Shown one piece after another: positions 45,801 through 57,800 of a DNA stretch of 64,000 bases. Below the pieces are notes generated by a model. It worked only from the letters and a program-made list of their open reading frames with translations. It made no database searches and was not told where the DNA came from. Position numbers and translations under genes: made by a program. The stretch is from Branchiostoma floridae (Eukaryota > Chordata > Leptocardii > Amphioxiformes > Branchiostomatidae). The stretch covers positions 22,523,358 through 22,587,357 of the forward strand of contig NC_049981.1 in assembly GCF_000003815.2 (NCBI RefSeq), read 5' to 3'. Numbering within the stretch: the first letter of the stretch is position 1; every line of letters begins with the position of its first letter.

Positions 45801-48800
45801 AGTGGTTAAGATATTACTTAGCACTCAGATGCGGTATCCCTTGTAGCCTCTGCAGACCCTGTTCTCTTGCCCTGTCTAGGACTTATGCAAGGAAACGAAA
45901 TTGCTAGTAACAGTGCACAGAGTGCTGTTGTTGAAACAAAAAGACTGCTGTTGATGAGCTGTTCTGACATCATTTAATTTGTCAAGGGTATCTGTGCCGC
46001 ATTTTCGCATTATAGACATGTCCAGTCTGACTCATAAACCGAAAATCTGAGGCCGGAGAGAGCCTGCTACATGTATGTAGATTATTACAATGAAATCCAT
46101 ACCCACAGATAATGAGAGGCAGACCCAGGACAGTTGTTCCCCAGAGCAACTTGGGGTTGCCACCGAAGCCAGCCCAGCACTTTGACAGCCACGTGCCTTG
46201 TGTGGTGTTCTCTGGGGCCGAGGACATGACCTCAGCTATGCAGGTGAGATCTTAACTTTAAATTTATATTTCTCATTCAAACGCAACTCTTTTCTAATGT
46301 CCTCTCTCTCAGCACGAGCCCCTTCTTCCCTTAGGAAAAGATAAATAGACCACACCAGGCCACAGTTTTTGACTGAACACAATTTTAACCTCAGCAAGCC
46401 TAAAAAATCAACATTTTACAGCAAAGCCCTACTGACTATTTGGCCAAATTGCCATTGGTATTATGAAAGTTTATTGCAAGTTCTTGCCGGAGGGCTATTT
46501 GCAAGTGACAAAAGTGACAATAAAGACTGCTAGCATTTAGTTTAAAATGTCGTCTATGTCTGATGGCGTAGTGAGATACAGATCAGTTTGTGTACCATTT
46601 GCACGAATAGTTTGAACATATAATGTTGTTAGGAACATAATTGTAAATGCATTTAAGTTCATGGGGATTTAATTTTGCGGTAGCGGGAAAAATCACTTCT
46701 AACTGGGTTTGCTGTAGCACCATGCACTGTAGTCTCTTACTGCCATGGAAAAATGTTCGCAGTGGTTTTAAGTTTGCGTTGAAATGGCCACCGTGAAAAC
46801 CATGAACATTTAACCACCACTTAATGATGTTTCATATAATTTAGCTGAAACTTCAAATGCTACGCAAATCCATGCACAAAAGGTCATCTTAACTTCACGT
46901 ATATGATGATGACACAAACCGTTTTTGTCTGCTTCACATTGTTGTGTAACAGTTGGATGATATTGGTGTTGTTTCTCTCAGATCTACTTGTATGAACTCA
47001 ATAAGGTTGACCAGAAGCCTCTGACAAGACCAAGACATTGCTGTCCCTATGCAATCATCCACTTTAAGAGCAAGGCAAGTCAGAACGTTACTACATGTAA
47101 CACTAAGACAGCAAAAGTTGCAAAGATCAGCAGACCAGTAGCATCCATCTCAAAACAGCAGGTAAGAATTTTTCAGATTAATTTTTTAATTGACAATGAC
47201 GTTTATTGCATGTTCATGCCCCAATGGGGCTAAATGCATTAAGTTTGATATAAATACAGGTAAACAATAATATATCCTAATTGTAACTATTTTCTACAAG
47301 CTTCGTCCCTCATCTTAAAACATGAAATCCCTCAACATAAAACATGAGTAAACGAACTTACACAGTTTGTTTACTTGAACTCATCCTCAAGCTGTTATCC
47401 CTTTGAATACTCTCAATAGGCTGTTGAACAGACTTGTCCATTCAGAAGTTTCTTAGATTATTTATTAATTCAAGCCTGGTAGTAGCTGAAAAGAAAAAAA
47501 AATCCATCATCTTTAAGGGTAGTTTGTTATGTTTCTTACTGGAAAGGCCATCTTTTCAAGGTGCATGATCATAAACCAATGCCAAGTGATTTTTTTAATG
47601 ACATCCATGTGCACACCGATTCTAGAAGACTAGGTGTAGCACAAACTTGACAAAAATATACGACGTTTGCTTGTTTATGTGATGCATCCGTGTTTCTGGG
47701 AATGTTATCTACCCAAAGATCAGTTAGCGCTTGATTCTAAATACCACACATAACATGAACTAAGAGACCCCTAATGGGTTTTGGCAAGGCAGACATCCTG
47801 TTTCTTCGATCTGGAACATGACAGTAAATAGTGTAAAACAGGAAACCTTCAGATGTGAAAGATATGGATCTGCCAGAAACGGAAATAAAGCAAGTAGATA
47901 TTTTGGGTCTCAGACTATTTATATTTTTGCCTGTTCTGAACATATCAGGACTTCTCAAAGTTGTTTTTAGCAATCCACACGATAAGTTGGCTGAAGCAAA
48001 GACATTTCTTTTAACTCTATTAGCTTTAGGAGAGACATATATTTATTCAATGAGCCTTTTGTGTCTTTTCCGCATGAAAATTTGATTTGATGTTAAAGGG
48101 ATATTCATGTGAAAGGTGAGACACACCATTTTCACTTCTTGCTTCTCAGATATGCTACTTCGTATGCTACTACATGATTTGATAACAAAACATTCAGGAC
48201 ATGAGTGTGCCCAAATTTTGGCACCATTTTAGTTGCAGAAAGTCATTCTCGGCCCAAAGAAATGGTTCTAAGATTGACCCCTATGACCTCTTCTAGCAGG
48301 CTGGATCAGGCCGAAGATTGATACCGTTTGGAGAGAAGATGGTTACCTACTCAATAGCTTGGTCAGGCACACTGACCAATAAGGACAAGGAGCTCGGCAG
48401 AGTGGACTTTCTGGCCGGCCAGGGCTGCAAAGTGCCAAGCTTGTAAGTATGAGAATCTCAAGGCAAATCGAATACGATTGAGTGTGTAGGGGGAACAGAA
48501 ACAACTGTTGAATCTTGATCGTTTATCAACAGTATGTTTACTTCATAAACTAACAGATACAGTCAAACCTGGTGGGGCAACCACCTGGCACAAGCAGCCG
48601 CCTCCATTCACAAGCCACATCAAAACAGTCGCGTCCCTTTTTTTTTCATAGTTAACATGCAAGTCTTTAGTCAGCAAGTGTAAACAGACAAATAGTTTGG
48701 AGGTTATCCAGCTGCAGTGATGAGACGCAAACCCCTCGGGTGTTCAAATTCCCTTTGTTGCCAACATGACCTTTTGCTCTTGACAGACACGCACTTTTGT

Positions 48801-51800
48801 TTTCAACGGTAAAGGTAAAGGTCAGGTATTTATTTACTAAATAGAGTCCACCTTTAAGTCACCTGAGACTTTGAAAGTTAATAAGACATAACGGCCCCAA
48901 AGACATACAAAACATGTAAAAGTCTGAGCAAGGATATTCAACTGTATACCTCATTCAATATAGAGCTACAGTATGTGATATACATACATGTATTGATTAA
49001 CCTAGTACTTTTATATTTAAAGATTCCTTTGATTATATGTTTACTAAATGGAGTCAGCTTTCAGTGGCCACACCAGACTACAGAGAACTAAATGGCTGTA
49101 TATTTATGGTAATCCTGCAGAAACATGGTAAAACTGTCTATCCAATTTGAGGAGAGAAAAGTACCAAACCTGCTGGCTGCATGTGTGTTGCACATTGTTG
49201 TAGTTTACAATCTTGGCAATACAGAGAATTCTATTAGATTCATGTTTTTTTCCATGATAGAAATTGTATGTGTACAGTGAAACCTGTCTATAGCGGCCAC
49301 TCAAGGGACTGGTCAAAATTGGCCACTATAGAGAGGTGGTCACTATAGAGAATATGCTAATCAATTGACCACAAGCAATAACTTACACATAGTTTTAGTA
49401 CCCACTGATCTTTATTCACATAAATTGACATAATACAGTACTGTACATGTACTGCAATGATTTTTACACTATATGTATTAAGAAAACAAAAGCTATAAAA
49501 AGTTTTAAATGTTCTACAGTTGATATTGTCTGAAGAGACCGGTATCGTCATATTTCTTTGATCTGTCGTCTTGTATCCTTTGATACTTCGCCGTCCGTGT
49601 GTTCCCGCTCGCGTTCACACGTCAGATTCGCCCATTATGCTAATGTGGTACTCACAAGAAAAGTCTCGTCATTAACCTAAGCGATAATGTATTAGAACGT
49701 AACTTTAACACAATTTACCTCCGTAATATTAGTGTCGTCTATTGACCTTATATGACCTCGTTTGTCAGCGGGTATGGGTAGCGCCAGTTTACGAAGTTTT
49801 GTTTTGAATATAAGTCAAAGAGGTTTTAAATCCGGCGTAGGGTGACGATACGGCCGCTGTATATGGCCGAACGCGTGCCGAAACATAGATCAGCGGTCCG
49901 TGTGGCCGTAATCGGCATTGTTTTTGTACCTGCGGGACCGGAAATCGTGTGGCCGTGGCCGCGTTGGACAGGTGGCCGCTAAGCCTATTTCTTAATCATT
50001 ACGAATCCAAGGGACCGACAAAAAGTGGCCACTATGGGCAGGTGGCCGGTATGCAAAGGTGGCCGCTAATACAGGTTTGACTGTATACACATACAGTATA
50101 TGTGTGCATTGCTTTTGCATGTCATTGTGAACAGAGTAGTGCAAATCAATGTGTCTGTCACACACTTTTGGGCCATAGACAGTAGAACCAAGACAGTTTA
50201 GGAACACTAGACAATGACCTAACTTTCTTAACAGAGGGACGAAAGTGTTGAGGGTGAGTGCCAAGATGGGCCTCCCCCATATGAAGGACGTCCTCCCACC
50301 TGAGTGCCTGAAGAACGTGGGGTCGGCCTGGGACAAGAGACGTAAGTGTCTGTCTTTGTGTCTTAAACTATAGCAGCAGTGTTGTTTATCTGTATCTATA
50401 TAGCTGGTATAACCGCCCTTAAGGCATCACGCATCTATCTGCAAATGCTCTAACTTTTCAATGAAGATGCCCCGACTGTTGTTCTTAGTTATAACAGATT
50501 TTCTGGGAAAATTTGTTTTGATGAAGGACTTTCTTATGAGTTCCTTGTTCAGACTTTATATCTTAACCCTTTCCCTGCTACCTAGCCCTGTAACCAGTGC
50601 AAAAAGTATTAGGACCATTGAGAATTACATCTACAAGGGAAGTGAAATATTATTGTTAAAGTGGTGCAGGGTTCTAGCTAGCGCAAAGTTGCGTAGCGGC
50701 CCGCTACGTTAAAATTTTGGACCGCTACGCTCATTTTGGGGCCGCTACGCTTATTTTCAATACAAAGTAGCGGCATTTTGACTGTATTTATTTGTGCAAT
50801 AATGCCAGATCAAATGTAAAAAACGTTGGTTTCAGTTGTTTCAGAGGGAATCGCAATGAGCAAAACACAAATACATGTGCGGGCGCTGCCTGGCGTGACT
50901 TATCAGGTCCCACAGAGCGCACGGCCGGGGCGGGTCTTCATGTTGCCCTCCCATATGTGGCAAGCCCAGAGTGTCAGCTTTATTCGATGCCATATTTGGG
51001 CTAGACTGGCTTATTACGACTTGCCAAGGGAGTGTCCTTGTATGACAATCTTTTTCGTGGAACTTGAACAACTACAACTACAAATACGTTTCCTCCTCGT
51101 CCTCAACGCTTTTTCCTCGTAACTTGCGCGCCTACCTTCACTAAACTGCATTAATAATTTTTAAGGATAAAAAAAATAATAATCAGACACTTGTCCCTCA
51201 TACACTTGGCACGTCCCGATCAGGCCGTGGGAGGCTGTTGAAAAAGTTCGTCACAGTAGCAGATACTTTTGGTCATTTTATCAAAGTAAAAACTAAACTA
51301 ACAATATATAATGTGAAATATTTTTAAAAAGTTGGAGCACTGTTACCATCAGATATGCTTTATGAGCATTTGTTTTTGTCATTTAATCATCAGATATTGT
51401 CAGTTCAGTCTTTGTTTTGGAAATTCCAAACGCCGTTTGTCCTCCCCAGAAGTAAACCTGACTAGACAACACCCCCAAAAGGGCGGAGTCTGCAATGCCA
51501 GCAGGCTGGTGCCAGAGACTGTCTACTGTGTCTAGTGCAGTGGGCGGAGTCAAGTCTCTTTAGCCTCTAAAAAGTTTTGCCGCCAGCACGGCCCCAGTGC
51601 AGTGGGAGGAGCATTGTGCATACAAGGCGTGGGAATGAATTTCCCTGGAGAGACCCGCCTCATAGATGAATACATTAAACCATATTTGGTGTGTCTCAAA
51701 GGAACGTGTTTTCTTTCTATCTTCTGGTAACGTTAGTGCCTGCAGAGGAATCAGCAATACGATATGACATGTAGGGGGAGGTGTAAAATATAAAGTGTGT

Positions 51801-54800
51801 TCTGTGTTCTTTCTCTCACTAAATTTCTGGAATTGATTTACAAGAGAGGTAGAGTGGCTTACATTGATAAACATGTTAAGATTTTGGCAGTGTGATGTAG
51901 CCATTCTTTTTTTAAGTATTGTAAACATTGTTCCCACTGCCATGAAATTGAATACAGTATTCTGAACATTGTATGGAAATGGAGGAACATTGAGGAAGTC
52001 TAAGCAAATTTGGAAATGTATGTAGAATTTAAATGATTACAGACTTTTGAAATTAATTCTTAACTTTGATTTGACTCTCTAGTAACTTTTAGTAAAATGA
52101 TGTTACTTACCTGTTTCTAGGGTTACCTGTTAATTTTTTGTTTCTATGTATGAGTTAAGATATCTTGTGACAAGGTCCTTTGTAAGGGTAACACAGTGAC
52201 AAGATGACAAGTATAAGAATTACCCATCAAGAACACATATTGAGAAAACAACAATTTTCCTTTTATAGGTCCCTAAGAATGCCCCATTTCAATTTCATAT
52301 TTCCAAAAGCTCCATACCGTGGAAGGGGGGAAAGCCCCCCTTCCACACCATCCCCCCCTCGGTCGCTTCGCGCCCTCGCGCTGGGTCGCTTCGCTCCCTC
52401 GCCTGTACCACTACGCTCAAATTTCATCCTAGCTAGAACCCTGTGGTGATTTCAAAAAAGTGCTAATTGTGGCAATATCCTCTAGAAGCACCTTTGGTGC
52501 AGAATGGCAAGACAGCAGCTGTATTTACACATCGTGATGAAAACTAAGAACAAGTTTTTTTATTATTAATACCCAAAGAAAGAAGATGATGTTTCTTTTC
52601 TAAGAGATACCTACAGTTTGGTCAAAGGGGTACTACTAGGATATATTCCACATTTTGAAGGCTTGCATGAAAAAAAGAGCTTGCACAAATTGAACAAATC
52701 ATCCATAATTTCCTCATTTTTTGTGTGATTCTACTGTCATGTAGAGGATATTTTTGTTGCTGTTGAGGTGTTAAAGAATCTGTAATATTCTTAAGGTTTA
52801 AAGGCAACATGGTATTCAAATGAATTGGTCAAACGTATGAACTGTATGTACATTATGATTGTGACTATGCAATGAACATCATGGATTTTAGTTATAATAG
52901 CAAAACAAGACTTGCTGCTAAATGCATGTTTACCAACAAGCTATATCTGTTATAGTGTTTGAAGCAGTGTTTGTGGTTTAGCAGCAGAACTCCAGAAGCA
53001 ATGGGTGGATTGATATGAAACTTGGTATACAGTTATACATGTAGGTCATAAACCAATCATAGAAATGATTTGATTTTGGCCCCCTGGTATCTTCAGTTGG
53101 TACTGCAACAGAATAATTTGTTTTATTTTGTTCTATCCTTATCCTCCCTCCAAGCTCAGAAAGAAATTTGGTACCTGTAGGTTTAAGATATTCTTGTGCA
53201 GGACTACAAATGGTCTTCTGTATATGTGTAAAGCATGCTGTGATCCTGTAATAAGGACTAAATTTGGGTGTATTGCCTAAGAGATCCTTACCGGATAAAA
53301 CTTTGACATTGCAGTGAGGCACGAGAGCTGGAGGTACAATGTCTTAGTGGTGAGACCAGTACAGGAGAGCAGGGACACCATGGCAAGATTCTGTACCTTC
53401 CTCAGGCAGGCCAACTCTGTAAGTCATAGCTCACGGAGTCGACGTAATGTCTTTCTCGTTCTCACATGTTTGATGGCCCACCAGATCGATTTTGTTTGCC
53501 TAGGGCATTCTCATTGTAGAAATGTGAATCTCTCCTTTTGCACGGAAATCCGATGTTTTGATTAGCATATCAGGCACTTTGACCATCTTAGATGGGCATG
53601 CATAATTGTTGAGGTGCTTGATGTTCCTAGAACGAGAATGCCCTAGACGAACAAAATTTGATCTGGTGGGTCATCAGACATGAGAACGTAAAAGACTATG
53701 TCTAGTATGTGTAAGCTCTGGATTTTGTTATTCATGATGTCAGAATTGAAACAAGCAATGGTTAATAATTAAGTTTCAAATTTTCCGAACGAGTCATGTT
53801 TATTTTATACTATTCTCACTTGACTCTCCTGATCAAAAAAGCAATGCAATTTCTATGGTACAGATTCAATGTTTGTGAAAAGAGATATCCAAGTTGGTAA
53901 TCAAAATTACAGGATGTTTTGTGGACGAGAATTTCTGTGTTCTTGTGTGAATTTTGCTTGATGTAACACCTCTTACGTATACGTATATACACATGTTCTG
54001 ATAGCTTTCTCTGTACTGTATGTAGATCTAGACTAGTAATGGTATTTTTCTCCAGGCAACTGTATCAACCTTGCTTGTCTCTGGAGCACCAGCTCCAGTG
54101 AAAATCTTCTTGATACCCTCATGCAAGTTCACTGAAGACCTAGGTTAGTTCTGTGTTTATTGTCTACTTGTGACTATAGCTTAGTGACTATATAGCTGTT
54201 CTTATCTGCTACTCCTGTAGACATTAGTACTGAGAGAATAAAATTGAGAATACATTCTCCTTTTCTTTTTATCTTGTTTGAATTGGATCCAATTAACTGT
54301 ACATCACTATACATGTACATTGTAAGGTGTGCGTGGCTGTTAGCATCTTTTCATTTCACAGGGCTTGGTTTTTCTGGTGACCATGGAAAGATGTTTGCCA
54401 TATTGTCATACAAAGTTCTCCCACCGAGCTCAACACATGCCAAACAGAAGAACAAGAAAGTCAGGTAAACCAGTTTTCATGTGTAAACAATGGAAGGTAT
54501 TTGGTGGACAAGAAAGAGGAAAATAAATACAAAAGATGAAAAGAAAGTGGAGAAATAATGATTGAAAAGCTCCGAACATGTCAGGAAAACTGGGATTCAA
54601 ACCGTAAATTGCAGAGTGTTAGAATTATTTATTTGATGCGTGTTGCTACATACAATGTAGTATTCCCAACTTCCAGATGAATTTTGGAGAGTATTTGTAA
54701 GAATGAATAGTATTTAAGTATTTTAGATAATGGAATGTGTCATGTAAATACTTTCTTTCCAGTAAGGAGAAGACAGGGAAGCCCCTGACAGAGAAACAAC

Positions 54801-57800
54801 CCCACAGCCCTGACTATATGGACATTGACTTTCCCCACGATGACTATGAAGTCGATGACCAGGTTCCATCTCTGGTAGACAGCTTCAACACCAATGTCTT
54901 CACTTCGGTACGCGAGCAACATTTTCTTGCCCGAATTTTTTAATGTATCGGACAATTTCTTCAGAGGCCCTCTGCAGAAATATGTAGAAAATGCTGGATA
55001 TGTTGTCCCAATCGTTGAAGATGTTTATTTGGATGGCAAAATGATAGAGTGTGTAGTCCAGTGTTTATTGATCTGCCTCTAGACCAAGAACCTATGAATT
55101 TGAATTCTGGCTTTCGACATGCATGCTACTGGAAGGAGTCGCTGTCCATATGAAGTGAGGTTTAGCCATGGTTCAATGTTCATTTTGCTTGTTGCAAAGA
55201 GCTAGGGGAATTTTCTCTGCATTGAAGCTGTAAATACTGTACAAATCATCTGCCATCTCTATCAGGACCAGTGAAAGATTACATTTTCAGTGAGCTATAC
55301 TGAGTCGAGATTGCTTTCAATGTATACCGCATCTAGCTCTATGCCGTATAATGCACATTCAAGGTACTGGAGTATAGTTCTCAGACAAAATGGTCATTAA
55401 TGGAAACTAATGTAAAGCACAGTGGAAAAAGATGAAGAAAGACTGAATGCAACTACAGGACTCTTCAAAGACTGTAGAGGCAAAATACAATGGATGTCTG
55501 GATGATGATGAATTGATTTTTACTTTCAGGTCTTCAACTTGGGAAAGCCAGCCCAGAAGGAAACAGATCCCATCGGTGGGAACAAGCAAAACAAGGGCAG
55601 TGCAATAGCTGACGGACCACAAGCAGGGTCAAAGGTGAAGGAATCTGTGCAACAGCCATTCAGAGATATAAGCTCTGGTGCGATACCTAATGTAGAAGGG
55701 AGTGGGAGACAACGAAATGGGGTGTTGGAACAGAGTAACTTTGCGGATGATACCAGCATGGGCAGCCATCGCACGTCAGAGTCGACATCGCACGTGTTGA
55801 ACCCAGTGGACAACGCCATCCCAGTGGATCCACGACTTGCCAGGAGGAGGCAGCCGTCGAGCGAATCCAACACCTCCTCCATCGAGAACAGAACCCCACC
55901 CATAGAGACTCCGCAGTCTCCAGACTCCATCACTCTGACTAATCCAGAGAGAGACTTCCTTCAGTCTGCAGTTAGCCACGTTTCATCTGTCAAGGACCTT
56001 GATGCGGCCTCAGGAAGCATGCAGAAGGCCGCAACCAGCAACCTAGTTGAGCAACCAGAGATTCCGCTTGTAAGGAAATCTCCCAACGCAGTTGTCACAA
56101 CGAAAGATGAACAGAGCATACAGCAACAAGTCCTTGATGAAACCATTAAAAGTAGTAATGAAGCAAGGAAGATGGGTATGAAACCCTCAACTCAGGCTTG
56201 CCTACCCAGGAAGAGGCCGGTACGTGGAATATTTGCTCACCTGAAAAACAAGGGACCTTCTCATAGCAAAACATCCAGTCTTCATTTGGACACTGACTTG
56301 GAAACAGTTGACCTGGCAACTACTCAAAGACCCAGAGGATCAGGGATTCCCTTTGGTTCTGCCTTGAAGATAACAGTTAAGAACCAAAACGTTCTCAAGC
56401 AAAAGAATACAGAGTGCGATACAGAAGAAAAAAGGATAAAAAAGTTGAAAACTGATGACAGTCATCGTCATGGAGGTGAAGACACCCAGATGCTTAAACC
56501 GTCTCCCACAAAGCAGGCAGGAGACAACTATGATAACGTCATGATGGAACTTGATAGTGATACTAATGAACCCAGGGAACAGAAACAAGAAGAGAGAGAC
56601 AGAATGGACAAATGTGAAGATGTACAACAACAGAATGGAGTGGGCACAACTGAAGAGGTAAAAAATAAGGGGGACTCATCTAAACAGAGCAAAGAAGAGA
56701 CTGGGGAGAAGGACTCAGCCACGAAGGCAGATGGTCAAGATAGAAAGAAAACAGACACTGAGCGAGCAGGCACTCTCATAGTACCGACCCACCATCGCTA
56801 CAACAGGGGAGACTCCTTCTACAGAGCAAACTTGATCCGCAATCCATGGCTGGATGACAACGATGAGCTCATGCAGTACAGGCATGTTGTACCAAAGGGA
56901 GCTACCAATATAAGCCCTCCAAGAAAGGGTGGCGGGAGAGAAAATGGAGGCAAGAAGGAAGATGACAACAACCAACAGGAGAAGATTCAGCACCCAGGAC
57001 AGCATCAGCAAAAAGGAGAGTTGGAAATACATCATGGTCGTGGACATTTCCCTCCGTCTGGTAAACACAAAGCTGCTACAGGCTCAAGTGAATGTAATAT
57101 GAAAGAAACATTTAGTGGCAGTAGTAAAGTCCTTCAGCAAGAAGATGTAAAAGACACTCAAAAAAAGGAGGCCGAAGATGTTACGAATGGTGTAGAAGAA
57201 AAGAACGAAAGCCAGATGGAGCCAGATGGTCAACAGAAAGGTGCCAGATCCAGCGGCTCATCAAGAACATTCAGCAGATCAAGGAGCAAATCTAAAAGTC
57301 TTTCTGTGAGCAGGACACGCAGCAGGTCAAGAAGCCAGTCTAGGGGCAGGAATAGAACAAGGAGCAGGTATCGACGGAATCGTAGTATCAAGTCAAGGAG
57401 CAGGTCACCCAGGAGATCACCCAGGAGATCACCTAGGAGGACGAGGAGTCGGTCTAAAAGCAGGTTAAGAGACCGGTCGAGAAGCAAGTCCAGTGATTCA
57501 GCTCAAGATACAAAGTCAGATGTCAAAGCTATCCCAAGAGCAAGGAGGTCGGGCATCTCTGTCCCTGGCAAGAATGTCTTCTCTGGGTCCCGCATGAAGA
57601 TCAACAGTCCGTACAGAAGGAGGAGGCCAGAGCGGAGAAAGAGGAGCTCGAGTAGCAGCAGCAGTGACAGTGGTGAGCGGCCAAGACAATCCCACAGGGG
57701 CCGTTATAATCAGGTGGACAGGCAGCGGAGTTCACACGTCAGGAGGAACAAGGCCAAGAGGAGTTGTCGCAGTTCTGACAGGAGATCAAGCCGAGATGAA

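Larger units (their letters stand above)
42885..47161 (+). other. Exons 1-5: DUF3715 pseudo-PARP domain
   Basis: The spliced reading gives LRPVSLDSHEAQEIQFAYRR, ISDIQLVENDFLQSEFLEFL after joining, GRSPKELIEEFAFLDVSDKT, FKIMRGRPRTVV, FDSHVPCVVFSG and finally TRPRHCCPYAIIHFKSK. The last block matches the family's RPRH.CPYA..SF signature, and FK.M.G mirrors its middle. In vertebrate TASOR this PARP-like fold is catalytically dead yet needed for silencing. Introns here carry a MITE (43891), dispersed repeats and LINE ends. Confidence 0.78.
48300..54464 (+). other. Exons 6-10: SPOC domain
   Basis: The spliced reading contains SIAWSGTLTNKDKELGRVDF, VLRVSAKMGLPHMKDVLPPE, SWRYNVLVVRPVQESRDTMA, ATVSTLLVSGAPAPVKIFLI and GDHGKMFAILSYKVLPP. 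A W.G.L opening strand, a mid-domain VLVV.P segment and a closing strand plus F-A-I-L-SY fit SPOC, a binding fold that in several families recognises phosphorylated or helical peptides. Directly after DUF3715 this is the TASOR/TASOR2 order. Exon 6 has a TAGCAG tandem acceptor at 48294-48299. The large introns hold TIR elements. Confidence 0.65.

Noticed and set aside
57230-57487. Leu-rich minus-strand frame
   Set aside because: Antisense shadow of the RS codons.
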